A DNA stretch of 64,000 nt from Natronoglycomyces albus. Its GTDB lineage: Bacteria; Actinomycetota; Actinomycetes; Mycobacteriales; Micromonosporaceae. The DNA is taken from the NCBI RefSeq assembly GCF_016925535.1, contig NZ_CP070496.1, forward strand, positions 3,162,001 through 3,226,000, read 5' to 3'. The translations under genes were made by a program, and so were the position numbers. Numbering within the stretch: the first letter of the stretch is position 1; the number at the start of each line of letters is the position of its first letter. The notes under the pieces were generated by a model that made no database searches, was not told the DNA's origin, and saw nothing but the letters and a program-made list of their open reading frames with translations. Positions 1-8,638 of the stretch are shown piece by piece.

Positions 1-14
1 TCGTTTTCCAGCGA

Positions 15-389
15 CTATTCAGGCAGCGTGTCGCCTTGCCAGAAGTACCAGCTATATCCCCAGGGGTCGGTGACTCCGAAGGTGCGCGGACCATAGTCGG
101 TGTCGCGAGGTGGGTCGGCCTCGACGCCGTTGGCCTTAACTGACTCATAGAGTGCATCGACGTCGTCGACGTGGACGATGAACAGCGAACCCTGGCCGTT
201 ACCGGGCTCGGGCTCGGCTGCGGTGAGGAGCATTCGCGTTGCTCCGGCATAGATGTCGGCGTATCCGATCGATCCGTCTTCCTCCCGATAGAAGCGGACG
301 TCGCCAAAGCCCAACTTTTCGGTCAACCAGGAGGTGGCGGCCTGAATATCGCCATAGTTGATGAAGGGTGTGACTGCCTGAAAACTCAT
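15..389 (-). CDS. VOC-family (glyoxalase/bleomycin-resistance fold) protein
   Basis: A complete 124-residue single-domain protein. It opens with the typical VOC strand-helix segment (YGDIQAATSWLTEKLGF, residues 12-28) and closes with the usual YGPRTFGVTDPWGYSWYF segment, which carries the last beta strands. VOC proteins are small cytoplasmic metal-dependent enzymes or ligand binders (glyoxalases, dioxygenases, antibiotic-binding proteins). The sequence does not say which substrate this one uses. It is transcribed alone; the next gene on the same strand begins 340 bp away. Family assignment is firm, function unknown. Confidence 0.85.
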   Translation of the reverse strand: MSFQAVTPFINYGDIQAATSWLTEKLGFGDVRFYREEDGSIGYADIYAGATRMLLTAAEPEPGNGQGSLFIVHVDDVDALYESVKANGVEADPPRDTDYGPRTFGVTDPWGYSWYFWQGDTLPE

Positions 390-726
390 GCTGTGTCCTC
401 TCGCCTGGGTGAAGTGCCGCCGAAGAGCCTGAATATGCCGCTACCCAGCGTTGAGAACAGTATGGGCGTCACCTACGACAATCCGCAGAAGTTCGGAGCG
501 GGCGCTCGCAGGAACCTGCGGCGTCGTCATCTACTCGAGAATGAGGTACTCGGTAACTGATGTAGGGCACGTGTGCCCACAGCGGCCAGAGACAACACAG
601 TTAGCGAGTGAAAAAGACTTCTAAGCGCCCGCTTGCGGGTTTAGTATTCAGAGCACGAAAACCCATGGCCGCGCAGAGGAGGACTCTCGACGTAAATACG
701 TCGGGAAAGTTCGATACGTGATTTTG
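390..726. other. Intergenic region, no gene seen
   Basis: About 340 bp between the VOC gene and the immunity-like gene, both on the minus strand. It probably holds the VOC promoter. A short GC-rich inverted repeat (cccgc-tt-gcggg, 628-639) followed by ttta could be a weak terminator. No conserved protein is visible in any frame. Confidence 0.5.
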
Positions 727-993
727 CTAGTCGCCAATAGCTAGCGATCGCAACTTTTCCAGTAGTTCATCACCACTGCTAGAGTTTCGCGCCAGCTCCA
801 CCAAAACATCTCGCTCCCACTCACTGACCACTACCTGGTCATCCACAACGGTGTAGACGAGATCTTCTAGAGCAACTTCTAGTTCCCCGCCAGCCAGCGT
901 CCCCTCGAACCCGCTGGCGTACTTGTCGGGTATACGCGGCAACAGTGCACGCACGATCGCCTCGGTACGTTCGTCGAACTCTCGGTTGTCCAT
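727..993 (-). CDS. Small acidic protein, probable immunity protein for the EndoU toxin
   Basis: I place the start at the ATG at 993 (MDNREFDERTEAIV), giving 88 residues, because an excellent SD (AAGGTGAGG) lies about 12 nt upstream; a longer reading frame to 1047 would overlap the toxin gene. The protein is small and acidic (LAGGELEVALEDLVYTVVDD), without signal peptide or membrane segment. It starts 11 bp after the stop of an EndoU nuclease domain gene, the normal toxin-then-immunity order. Small immunity proteins of the MafI type accompany MafB EndoU toxins in Neisseria. I infer that role from position and size; the family itself I cannot prove by eye. Confidence 0.6.
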   Translation of the reverse strand: MDNREFDERTEAIVRALLPRIPDKYASGFEGTLAGGELEVALEDLVYTVVDDQVVVSEWERDVLVELARNSSSGDELLEKLRSLAIGD

Positions 994-1004
994 GAATCTA
1001 AGCC

Positions 1005-1367
1005 TCACCTTGGGTTTCGTTTTACGCCTGGGCCTTCTAGAGGCCATCCTGCCTCAATGCTTCCATTTGAGCGGACCACTGCCCGTATGGTGACACCTCG
1101 ATGTTGGCCGTCGGCAAACCAGTTTCCACGGGGTCTTTCGTGAGTAACCGCCGGTGAAGTGGCTACGGCGCGAAGAGCCTGAGCTATATCCTCTTCATCC
1201 CAGCTGGCGGGGAATTCCGTCTTCCCAGGGCGGCCGGTGCCGTGCATGTGGCCGCCCTTGCGCTCGTTATCGGGGTCGCCGTGGACAATGTGCAGCAGGT
1301 CAGACCAGCTAACGTTATGGGGTTTGTTCACCGGGTAGCCTTGCGCGGGCCAAGTTTGGGGGTGCAC
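1005..1367 (-). CDS. Orphan C-terminal EndoU nuclease toxin domain
   Basis: 120 residues, GTG start, no strong SD. The segment HIVHGDPDNERKGGHMHG, then GRPGKTEFPASWDEEDI, and the closing GPGVKRNP match the bacterial EndoU nuclease fold (polymorphic-toxin C-terminal domain, RNA cleavage through histidines), with H-x-GD, GGH and PGKTEFP landmarks. In that family the domain sits at the end of a large secreted protein. Here the frame is closed by a stop codon about 50 bp upstream, so the export part is missing. It looks like a leftover toxin cassette or a remnant of a displaced toxin tail, kept next to its probable immunity gene. Confidence 0.7.
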   Translation of the reverse strand: MHPQTWPAQGYPVNKPHNVSWSDLLHIVHGDPDNERKGGHMHGTGRPGKTEFPASWDEEDIAQALRAVATSPAVTHERPRGNWFADGQHRGVTIRAVVRSNGSIEAGWPLEGPGVKRNPR

Positions 1368-1449
1368 TGGTGGTGGGCCCGACGATGCTGATGGGCCGCT
1401 ATCGGAGCGGTTGCTAGGTCATGTCAATAGGTGACAGCCAAGCCCCGCC

Positions 1450-2100
1450 TCAAGCGATACGTTCCGCTCCTGCTCGCAGCTGTGCCATCTCTTCGGGGGT
1501 GGATTGGCGGGCGATGAAGGCGATCTCGCACATGTACTCACGTTGGTCCGGGGTGAAACGAGCGGCAATCTGGGCCGGGTCGTTCCTCAGCAGGCGATAG
1601 ATCTTTGCACCCTCAGCGAAGAAGAGATCGACTAGCTTGAACTGGCCAGAGGCGTCTTTCATAACATTGTTCCGGTTAAGGTCCAGACCACCCCAGTACG
1701 GAATAGCTGACGCCGCTTCGGCGTCGAGTCGTTCGGCCTCTACACGCACCTGGGTGATCGGGTCGCCCGAGCAAACGGTGTCCCAGCGCTGAATAACCGC
1801 AGCGGCCTCCTCCCGCTCAACCGGCAGCAGGAATTCCATTGCCGTCAAACGGCCGCCGCCCCGCAACGGGACATCCACATCGACGCGGGGCAATAGGGGA
1901 TGCCCCTCGAGGCGTCGACACAGTTCAACGAAGACCCCATAAGCCAGCTCGAATGGGCTCACCCGGGCTACTTGCGCGCCATCGGGCGAACGCCACACCG
2001 TCGCCCAGTCCCCAACGCCACACACATTCCAGCCATCGGCCAGCAACCGCCCGGCCGCTTCGCGATGGGATAGACCTTGAACAGCATCCAATACGCTCAC
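1450..2100 (-). CDS. Small protein-kinase-fold protein of unknown role
   Basis: The frame is open to 2385, but its first ~95 codons run through the purH terminator repeats, so a start near GTG 2100 is likelier (about 216 residues). The body resembles a minimal kinase: GWNVCGVGDWATVWRSPDG looks like a nucleotide loop, AQVARVSPFE like the lysine/arginine strand, and LDLNRNNVMK followed by FKLVDLF like the catalytic loop (HxDLxxxN) and DFG-like strand. The usual catalytic histidine position is leucine here. It may be a divergent kinase or pseudokinase; no target can be named. It lies between the toxin cassette and purH, all on the minus strand. Confidence 0.55.
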   Translation of the reverse strand: MSVLDAVQGLSHREAAGRLLADGWNVCGVGDWATVWRSPDGAQVARVSPFELAYGVFVELCRRLEGHPLLPRVDVDVPLRGGGRLTAMEFLLPVEREEAAAVIQRWDTVCSGDPITQVRVEAERLDAEAASAIPYWGGLDLNRNNVMKDASGQFKLVDLFFAEGAKIYRLLRNDPAQIAARFTPDQREYMCEIAFIARQSTPEEMAQLRAGAERIA

Positions 2101-2299
2101 GTTCCACAGCCTAGGTTCACGCTGCACACAGCGGTAGCGAATATCTGGGGGCAACCAGCTAAGCAATATGACCGACCGCAGTGCGACCGGCGCGAAGCCG
2201 CTGGCATCAAGCCGCAGCCAAAACGCAAACCGCGTTCTATGGACCGCGAGCTGGCAGCCGATAAGAGCCAACTCCAGTAGCGGAAGCGAGGTTCCCGTG

Positions 2300-2408
2300 G
2301 TTTCCACTAGCGGAGCTAGTGGAAACCCTGCCCACTCTTCTTCCACTAGCTCCGCTAGAGGAAACCACGCCCACTCTTCTTCCACCAGCTCCGCTAGTGG
2401 AAGAAGTG
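2300..2408 (-). terminator. Triple tandem hairpin terminator overlapping the purH stop codon
   Basis: Three copies of an inverted repeat built on TTCCACTAGC-GGA-GCTAGTGGAA lie in a row, separated by a repeated agtgggc spacer. The copy at 2300-2326 is a perfect 12-bp stem with a 3-nt loop; the copy over 2379-2408 contains the purH stop codon inside its 5' arm. They end purH transcription and insulate the kinase-like gene. See findings. Confidence 0.75.
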
Positions 2409-3953
2409 CCTCGTGCCCGTCACGTACATCGCCACGCCTGCCGCCTCGGCCGCCGCCATGACCTCCGAGTCGCGCATCGAACCGCCTGGCTGCACGACCG
2501 CTTTAACGCCCGCGTCGAGCAATACTTGCAGGCCATCGGCGAAGGGGAAGAATGCGTCCGAAGCCGCCACCGAGCCGTTCGCCCGCTCACCAGCGCGCTC
2601 GACGGCCAGTTTGGCCGAGTCGACCCGGTTGACCTGGCCCATGCCCACGCCCACCGAAGCACCGTCGGCGGCAAGCAGGATCGCGTTCGACTTCACGCTG
2701 CGGCAGGCCCTCCACGCGAAGGCGAGGTCCGCCAGCGTGGCTTCGTCGACGGCCTCACCGGCGGCTAGTTCCCAGGTGGCCGGGTCGTCTCCGGCCGCGT
2801 CGATGCCGTCGGGCTGCTGAGTTAGCGCACCGCCGGAGATAAAGCGCGTCTCGGCTTGCGTAGCGACCCATTCAGGGGCCCGCAGCAAGCGGACGTTTTT
2901 GCGTTTGGTGAGGGTCTCCACCGCTTCATCTGTATACGAGGGCGCGACAATGACCTCGGTGAAAATGTCCGCGATTTGTTTGGCGGCCTCGGCGTCGATG
3001 GCGCGGTTGGCGGCGATGACTCCGCCGAAGGCGCTGACCGGGTCGCATTCGTGCGCTTTGCGGTGTGCCTGCGCGATAGTGGCACCCACGGCGATTCCGC
3101 ACGGGTTGGCGTGTTTGATGATGGCCACGGCCGCTTCGGGGAAGTCGTGCGCCGCCCGCCACGCCGCGTCGGCGTCAACATAGTTGTTGTAGGACATGGC
3201 TTTGCCGTGCAGTTGCTCAGCTTGAGCGAGTCCGGCTGGTGCCAGCGGGTTGACGTACAGCGCCGCCGCCTGGTGCGGGTTTTCGCCATAGCGAAGGTCG
3301 GCTTGTTTGGCCAAAGGTGCGGAGGAGAAGTCCGCCATGCCATCGCTGTCGGCCTGTTCGGCCAACCAGGTGGCCACTGTGGAGTCGTAGGTGGCTAGGT
3401 GGGCGAAGGCTTTGGCGGCGAACGCGAGCCGCTGAGCATGGGTGGTGCCGCCGGATCGCACAGCGTCCCGCAGCTGGTCGTAGTCGGCTGGGTTCACCAC
3501 CACGGTGACGTTGGCGTGGTTTTTCGCCGCGCCGCGCACCATGCTGGGGCCGCCCACGTCGATTTTCTCGACGATCGCGTCATAGTCGGCACCGCTGGCA
3601 ACTGTGTCGGCGAAGGGATAGAGGTTGCCAATCAGGAGGTCAAAGGGCGCGATGTCGAACTGTTCGAGTTCAGCTCGATGCTTTTCGCGGCGCACATCAG
3701 CGAGCAAACCGGCGTGAACCTTCGGGTGCAACGTCTTGACGCGGTCGTCGAGGCATTCGGGAAAACCGGTGATGTCTTCGACCTTGGTCACGGGCGTACC
3801 GGTTTCGGCGATGCGTTTCGCGGTCGAACCGGTGGAGACCAGCTCTACTCCGGCGCGATGCAAGTCGGCGGCGAGTTCGGTGATACCGGTCTTGTCGAAC
3901 ACGCTGATCAGCGCGCGACGAATCGGACGTACAGTGTTATCGGCGTTGGCCAT
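2394..3953 (-). CDS. purH: Bifunctional phosphoribosylaminoimidazolecarboxamide formyltransferase / IMP cyclohydrolase
   Basis: Catalyses the last two steps of purine synthesis: AICAR + 10-formyl-THF to FAICAR, then ring closure to IMP, in the cytoplasm. The N-terminal MGS-like cyclohydrolase domain (roughly residues 10-140; [32 protein letters not shown]) is followed by the transformylase domain ([22 protein letters not shown], and [12 protein letters not shown] near the end). I chose ATG 3953 because the SD aaaggag lies about 11 nt upstream; an in-frame GTG at 3962 would be too close to it. The length, ~519 residues, is normal. purN lies upstream on the same strand, separated by 212 bp. Confidence 0.98.
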   Translation of the reverse strand: MANADNTVRPIRRALISVFDKTGITELAADLHRAGVELVSTGSTAKRIAETGTPVTKVEDITGFPECLDDRVKTLHPKVHAGLLADVRREKHRAELEQFDIAPFDLLIGNLYPFADTVASGADYDAIVEKIDVGGPSMVRGAAKNHANVTVVVNPADYDQLRDAVRSGGTTHAQRLAFAAKAFAHLATYDSTVATWLAEQADSDGMADFSSAPLAKQADLRYGENPHQAAALYVNPLAPAGLAQAEQLHGKAMSYNNYVDADAAWRAAHDFPEAAVAIIKHANPCGIAVGATIAQAHRKAHECDPVSAFGGVIAANRAIDAEAAKQIADIFTEVIVAPSYTDEAVETLTKRKNVRLLRAPEWVATQAETRFISGGALTQQPDGIDAAGDDPATWELAAGEAVDEATLADLAFAWRACRSVKSNAILLAADGASVGVGMGQVNRVDSAKLAVERAGERANGSVAASDAFFPFADGLQVLLDAGVKAVVQPGGSMRDSEVMAAAEAAGVAMYVTGTRHFFH

Positions 3954-4165
3954 TGGGCGCACTGCTCCTTTGAATCGGATTCAGCAGCCCAGGCGTTCGA
4001 CTGGCACCGGACAGACGGTGCTCATTGTTCGTGTCGCTCCCCGGTGGTGCTCCACCTCAGGCTCGCCTCAGACGGGCCCGTTCGCCAGTTGCGACGCATC
4101 CGATCCTACATCAGCGCGGTCTTTCAACCCAGAACCCGAGCATCGACGGTGACTTGCGTCGGTCC

Positions 4166-4780
4166 TCAGCTGCCGGAGCGGATGGTCACCCGCTTGCCCT
4201 CAACGTCCCAGCCGTGGCGCAGCATGTCCCCCACCGCTTGAACCAACTGCCGCCGTTCGGCCACCTTGATGCGCTCGGTGAGGTCGTCGACAGTATCGCC
4301 ATCCAGCACTGGGACCGTCGTTTGCGCGATGATCGGCCCCGTGTCCACGCCCGCGTCGCAGATGAACAGCGTCGCCCCGGCCACCTTGACCCCTGCGGCC
4401 AGCGCCTCGGCGGGGCCGTTCATGCCAGGAAAGGCCGGTAGCAGCGAGTTGTGGGTGTTGACGTAGCGGCCCGGGAATGCCTCCAGGAACCGCTTGCCCA
4501 GCAGCTTGAGGAACCCGGCGGACACCACTAGGTCGGGCCGATATGCCGATACGGCCTCGGCCATGGCTTGGTCCCACGCTTCCCGGTCGGCGAAGTCGCG
4601 CACGCGGTGTACGAAGGTGGGGATGTTGGCTTTGTGGGCGCGGTCGAGCCCGCCGATGCCGTCGCGGTCGGCTCCCACGGCGACAATGTCGACTCCGTAG
4701 TCTTCCTCGGCGCAAGCGTCGATAAGGGCTTGCAGGTTGGAGCCTGATCCGGACAGCAGAACTACGATGCGCGAGGTCAC
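4166..4780 (-). CDS. purN: Phosphoribosylglycinamide formyltransferase 1
   Basis: GAR transformylase: transfers the formyl group of 10-formyl-THF to GAR in purine synthesis. 204 residues with LLSGSGSNLQALIDA at the N terminus (phosphoribosyl binding) and the active-site region THNSLLPAFPG; the usual HPSLLP has asparagine instead of proline while histidine is kept. The DAGVDTGPIIAQ segment carries the conserved aspartate, but the usual C-x-V-H before it reads ATLFI. It starts 9 bp after the DUF6350 gene and probably shares its transcript. This arrangement with purH is standard in Actinobacteria. Confidence 0.95.
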   Translation of the reverse strand: MTSRIVVLLSGSGSNLQALIDACAEEDYGVDIVAVGADRDGIGGLDRAHKANIPTFVHRVRDFADREAWDQAMAEAVSAYRPDLVVSAGFLKLLGKRFLEAFPGRYVNTHNSLLPAFPGMNGPAEALAAGVKVAGATLFICDAGVDTGPIIAQTTVPVLDGDTVDDLTERIKVAERRQLVQAVGDMLRHGWDVEGKRVTIRSGS

Positions 4781-4789
4781 GACGTCACC

Positions 4790-6100
4790 TTAGCGCTGTT
4801 CGGGACTGTCGGCGGGGCTGGGGATGACGACCGTGTCGCGCCTGACTGCCTCGGCCTCTTCGGCGCGGCGGTGCACGGCGAACAAGCGGGCCACTAGCGC
4901 TGCGGCGAGAACGGCGAGCGCCATTTCGGCGGTGACTATTCCGGCCGCGTGCCATGGGTGCGGCCCCAGTTGGGCTAGCAGGCCTGTACCGGTGGAGCCG
5001 GAGGCGGCCCAGCTGAGTACGGCGATGAGCGCCCCGGTGGTGAGCGCGGCGATGAGGGCGGCGGTAATGACACGCGGAAGACGCAGGTCCGGTGAACGGT
5101 AGGTGAGCAGAATGCCCAACAGGGCACCGATGACCAGCGGTAGGCCCAGTAGGGCGGTTCCGTATTCGTGCAGGGGTTCGGCCGGCAGGGCGGCGAACCA
5201 GGGCAGCGGCGGCAGCGGGTTGAGGGTCACGTCGGTGACCTGCACGATCGTGCCGTCTCCGACGGCGAACCCGGGTCCGATGATGTAGGTGGCCGACCAG
5301 ATGGCGATGTTGGGCAGGTACAGCAGGCACAACAGCCCGACGGCCCACTCCCCGTTTTCGTATCCGGTTAGCGATTCGCCGACCGAGCCGCCGTTGACGG
5401 CGACCGATACTCCGGCCACAGCCGCGCCGCAGGCGATGAGCGCGATGGCGGCTAGTGATCCGGTGCGCAGGCCGCGCCGCAACCACAGGGAGGCGCGCAT
5501 CCAGCCCTCGTGCAGTACTCCGGATTCGTTGGCCGCGCCCCACCAGAGGCTGAGGATCGCCAATGGCACCGCGTAGGCCAGGGCGGGCAGGATCTCGATA
5601 GTGAACGGTTCGCGGTTGGAGTAGGCGACGACGGCGGCAAATACGGCTATGTATAGCAGCGAGGTGGCTAGGACGACGGCGCGGACGGCGGCGGCGTCGC
5701 GTCCGCCGATGGCGCGGATGGTGTGGGCTCCGACGCGGGAGAGCCGCCACGCGATCACGAGGGTCAGCAGTAGTGGGGTGAGGGAGATGGGGAGTTCGTC
5801 GATGACCACTGGTGCGCCGTGACCGGCGATCCAGATGGTTCCGGCGGTAGCGATAACGGTGTCTACTTCGGCCATACGTTCTGTGAGCCACCAGGCGAGG
5901 ACGATCAGCAGCAATAGTGGTGCGGCGACGACGGCGAGATTCCAGCCCAGAGTGGCGGCAGCGGCGGAGAACAGGCTGCGGGCGCGGTTGCCCCCGCGTT
6001 TGGGTCCGCCTTTGCGCGAGGGTTTACTCCTGGCGCTGACTCCGCCGATGGCGACTGTCTCTTGCTGGGTGCCCGTGTCTTCTGGCTTTGCTGTATCCAC
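4790..6100 (-). CDS. DUF6350 / PerM-like polytopic membrane protein
   Basis: Integral membrane protein with about 9-10 predicted hydrophobic segments (for example NLAVVAAPLLLLIVLAWWL and LLLTLVIAWRLSRVG). The segment ATYIIGPGFAVGDGTIVQV followed by PLPPLPWFAALP is the hallmark of the actinobacterial DUF6350 family, which includes mycobacterial PerM, implicated in cell division. I start at GTG 6100 (VDTAKPEDTG), which has aaggag 7-12 nt upstream; the frame is open further to 6220. The N terminus is basic and cytoplasmic (RSKPSRKGGPKRGGNR). It heads the purN-purH group, a linkage common in this phylum and of unclear functional meaning. Confidence 0.85.
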   Translation of the reverse strand: MDTAKPEDTGTQQETVAIGGVSARSKPSRKGGPKRGGNRARSLFSAAAATLGWNLAVVAAPLLLLIVLAWWLTERMAEVDTVIATAGTIWIAGHGAPVVIDELPISLTPLLLTLVIAWRLSRVGAHTIRAIGGRDAAAVRAVVLATSLLYIAVFAAVVAYSNREPFTIEILPALAYAVPLAILSLWWGAANESGVLHEGWMRASLWLRRGLRTGSLAAIALIACGAAVAGVSVAVNGGSVGESLTGYENGEWAVGLLCLLYLPNIAIWSATYIIGPGFAVGDGTIVQVTDVTLNPLPPLPWFAALPAEPLHEYGTALLGLPLVIGALLGILLTYRSPDLRLPRVITAALIAALTTGALIAVLSWAASGSTGTGLLAQLGPHPWHAAGIVTAEMALAVLAAALVARLFAVHRRAEEAEAVRRDTVVIPSPADSPEQR

Positions 6101-6425
6101 ACCTCGCTCCTTCACCGACTTAGTCTTGCACGTGTGAGCCTCAGAGGGGATCGACACGGTCACTCCAAAGTGGGTTGCTTCGCCCTCGGCGCTCGGGGAG
6201 GGATAGACCAAGGTGGCCACCTCTAGCGCCCCACTCTAGGAGCCACACCTCCCCGTCGATCTCATCGGCCGTCGTTGCTGGCGCATTGGTGCTGGGTTGA
6301 CCAGCACAATCGCTTGCCTCGCAAGGGTTTGCCCTCGCCTGGCTTGGTCGCCCACTGCTTTGACACCCCTAGTACAGTAATCAGCAGTAACACTCCCATC
6401 GTTGAATGCGAAAAGAGATCACCGA
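6101..6425. promoter_or_regulatory. Divergent intergenic region, probable back-to-back promoters
   Basis: 325 bp between the minus-strand DUF6350-purN-purH group and the plus-strand proline-rich membrane protein. Both transcripts must start here. A tagtacagtaat stretch near 6370 could serve as a -10 for the rightward gene. No gene or strong hairpin seen. Confidence 0.45.
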
Positions 6426-7562
6426 ATGTCCAACCCCCAGCAGCCCGGTGCCGGGCACGAGGATGAAGATGGCGGTACCTTCAAGCTGCGGCCTGCAGGT
6501 GGCTCGGCGGGTCAAACGCCCAACCAGCCCTCGCAGCCTGGTCAAGAGGCCATTGACTCCACGATGAAGATTTCCCGCGTCGGCCAAGGTGGCGCTCCAC
6601 CGCCGCCGCAGACGCAAACTCCCCAAGCGCCGCAGGGTAATTTCCCCGGCGCTGGTGTGCCCGCCGCTCCCGGCCAGCCCCCGCAGGGCCAGCAGCCGGG
6701 TTATCCGCCGCAAGGGCAGCACATGCCGCCTGCGGCGCAACCGACCACGGCGATTCCGCCCCAACACCAGACCGGTTTCGCCGGTCAGCCCCCACAGCCG
6801 GGTCAGCCCGCCTTTCCTGGGCAGCCGGGCCCAGGCCAGCAGCCGGGCCACCCGGGTCAGCCTCCGCAGGGTCAACAGCCGGGCTACCCGATGCCGGGTC
6901 AGCCTCCGGCGGGCCAGGGGGGCATGCCGGAGAAAGTTAAGTTGCTGAGCTACCTGTGTTATGGAGCGGCAGCCAGCGCGGTGCTGACGATCCTGATGCT
7001 GGTGATGTGGCAGTCGCAAATCATTTCCAATATTGAACGCGAGTTTGAGGGCTTCGTCGTTGGTATGCCCTCGGCCTGGGACATTGGGGTCAATGCCTGG
7101 GTTTATCTGCTGCTCGGCCTCTCCTCGGCCGCGATCGGTTTTGTCATGACCAAACCGAGCATTAAGATTCCGAAGTTCAACCAGTATTCGATCGGTTTCT
7201 TCGGGGTTCTGGGTCTGTGGAGCCTGGTTAATATCTTCACGTCCGCCTCTACCCCAGATGAACTGCGTGACCCCGCGGTCAACCACCTAGTTCCCGGCTG
7301 GTTCCTCTTCTTGGGCCCCTTGTTGTTCGTCATCACCACCGCGCTGGTGGCCTACGGCATGTTTATTATCTTCAAGAATGAGGATGTGAAGAACTGGCTG
7401 GACAGCCACGGTGGCGACCCGTCCCCCGCGCAGATGCAGGGCGGCGCGGTTCCTCCTCCCGGCCAGCCGCAACCCGGCCAGCAGCCTGGTTTCCCCCCAC
7501 CGGGCGGCCACCCGGGCCAACAGGGTTACCCACCCCACAACCAGCCGCCGTACCAGCGTTAA
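6426..7562 (+). CDS. Proline/glutamine-rich membrane protein with four transmembrane helices
   Basis: 378 residues from ATG 6426 (MSNPQQPGAG); the SD-like aaaagaga lies inside the longer frame that begins at 6402. Residues ~1-170 are a low-complexity PGQQPG/PPQG-type tail. The core has four hydrophobic helices (YGAAASAVLTILMLVMW; VYLLLGLSSAAIGFVM; FFGVLGLWSLVNIFTS; WFLFLGPLLFVITTALVAYG), and a second proline-rich tail closes the protein. This layout is common in actinobacterial membrane proteins without known function. The gene is followed by a hairpin at 7592-7615. Confidence 0.8.
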   Translation: MSNPQQPGAGHEDEDGGTFKLRPAGGSAGQTPNQPSQPGQEAIDSTMKISRVGQGGAPPPPQTQTPQAPQGNFPGAGVPAAPGQPPQGQQPGYPPQGQHMPPAAQPTTAIPPQHQTGFAGQPPQPGQPAFPGQPGPGQQPGHPGQPPQGQQPGYPMPGQPPAGQGGMPEKVKLLSYLCYGAAASAVLTILMLVMWQSQIISNIEREFEGFVVGMPSAWDIGVNAWVYLLLGLSSAAIGFVMTKPSIKIPKFNQYSIGFFGVLGLWSLVNIFTSASTPDELRDPAVNHLVPGWFLFLGPLLFVITTALVAYGMFIIFKNEDVKNWLDSHGGDPSPAQMQGGAVPPPGQPQPGQQPGFPPPGGHPGQQGYPPHNQPPYQR

Positions 7563-7591
7563 GACGTAAAGGTTAGGCTCAAATGGATGTT

Positions 7592-7620
7592 GGCCCCGGC
7601 ATACTGGCCGGGGCCTTTGT
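7592..7620 (+). terminator. Hairpin terminator after the proline-rich membrane protein
   Basis: Stem ggccccggc (7592-7600) pairs perfectly with gccggggcc (7607-7615), loop atactg, followed by tttgt. The T run is short, so termination may be partial, with read-through into the B12-binding gene that starts 13 bp later. Confidence 0.65.
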
Positions 7621-7632
7621 GAGGGAGGTTCC

Positions 7633-8040
7633 ATGGACGCGCCGGTTCGCATTGTGGTCGCGAAGGTCGGCCTTGACGGGCATGACCGCGGTGCCAAGGT
7701 TGTCGCGCGTGCCCTGCGTGACGCCGGAGTGGAAGTGATCTACACGGGTTTGCACCAGACCCCGGAGCAGGTGGTGGCCACGGCTTTGGCCGAGGACGCC
7801 GACTGTATCGGTCTGAGCATTCTCTCGGGTGCCCATATGACGTTGTTCAAGCAGCTGCGCGAGCTGCTGGTGGAGCAAGACGCGGGTGACATCCTGGTCT
7901 TCGGCGGGGGGATCATTCCCGACGAGGATATTCCGAAGCTCAAGCAGATGGGGGTCTCGGAGGTTTTCGGTCCGGGTGCGAGTACGCACGCGATCGTGGA
8001 CTGGGTCGAACAGAACGTGGCCAACCGCTCCAACAGCTAA
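7633..8040 (+). CDS. Stand-alone cobalamin (B12)-binding domain protein
   Basis: 135 residues matching the C-terminal B12-binding domain of methylmalonyl-CoA mutase: [18 protein letters not shown] contains the DxHxxG cobalamin-ligand motif, followed by [10 protein letters not shown] and [12 protein letters not shown], which line the nucleotide tail. Free-standing versions form the small subunit of two-component mutases or accompany B12 enzymes. SD gaggagg-like sequence (gagggagg) precedes the ATG. It is followed by a strong terminator, then sucCD, so a link to succinyl-CoA/methylmalonyl-CoA metabolism is reasonable but inferred. Confidence 0.9.
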   Translation: MDAPVRIVVAKVGLDGHDRGAKVVARALRDAGVEVIYTGLHQTPEQVVATALAEDADCIGLSILSGAHMTLFKQLRELLVEQDAGDILVFGGGIIPDEDIPKLKQMGVSEVFGPGASTHAIVDWVEQNVANRSNS

Positions 8041-8052
8041 AACGCGAGACAG

Positions 8053-8083
8053 TACCCCAGGTTGCGACCTGGGGTAGTTTTTT
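8053..8083 (+). terminator. Rho-independent terminator
   Basis: Perfect 10-bp stem taccccaggt / acctggggta with a tgcg loop, followed by gtttttt. A textbook intrinsic terminator 13 bp after the B12-binding gene. Confidence 0.93.
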
Positions 8084-8346
8084 GCCAACTTTTTTTCTGC
8101 GGTCCCGTAACTACCCTCAGACAGGCTCGTTTCTATAAGTGTCGGACAAACTACAGAACAACCGCACAGATAACCCTCTAGCGGACATTCTGGCCGACAC
8201 TATGAACTTTACCCAGAAATTGTGAGGACGCCGAGGTCAGCTTGGTATTCGTCCTCCAATTACTGCCGATGTCCTGTCGATAAAGGGGTGGCGATAGGGC
8301 ATCGTGCCTAAGGGGATCGAGCGTCTGAGGGGTGCGCTCGATCCCC
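8084..8346 (+). ncRNA. Candidate structured RNA ending in its own terminator
   Basis: There is no ORF here, yet a strong stem ggggatcgagcg (8312-8323) / cgctcgatcccc (8335-8346) followed by attttcg looks like a terminator, although the previous gene already has one at 8053-8083. Upstream, agtgtcgg (8138-8145) pairs with ccgacact (8194-8201), and gaggac pairs with gtcctc a little further on. A small RNA transcribed from about 8100 to 8350 would explain both. No known RNA family was recognised. Confidence 0.35.
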
Positions 8347-8638
8347 ATTTTCGCGTCTACGACCCGTTGCGTCACCGGCCCGCCGGGCTTAGCCGGCGTG
8401 ACCGGCCCCGACCCACCTCGTCGTCCGCAGTTCGACCTCGCTGGTGAGCTGGGAATTCGCTTGAATCACCACATTCGGCTCTAGTCAACGCCAACCGTGT
8501 CACAGCAGACGTACCCTCCGCCGCATTGAGGTGGCCAATGGCGTTACGCTGCGAGAACGAGCCCAAAATGCCAGCGCACGCTCGCTGGGAGCACCGGGTT
8601 CGGTCAATGAAGACTAGGCTAGTGGAGCGGACTCTACA
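8347..8638. promoter_or_regulatory. Upstream region of sucC
   Basis: About 290 bp of non-coding sequence that must contain the sucCD promoter. I see no recognisable operator. SD-like tggag lies 12 nt before the sucC GTG. Confidence 0.4.

Noticed and set aside
171-560. Open frame of 129 codons opposite the VOC gene
   Set aside because: It lies antisense to a clear VOC gene, shows no conserved motif, and starts inside the VOC frame.
2319-4241. Several long plus-strand frames across purH and purN
   Set aside because: All are antisense shadows of high-GC coding sequence; purH and purN motifs are unambiguous on the other strand.
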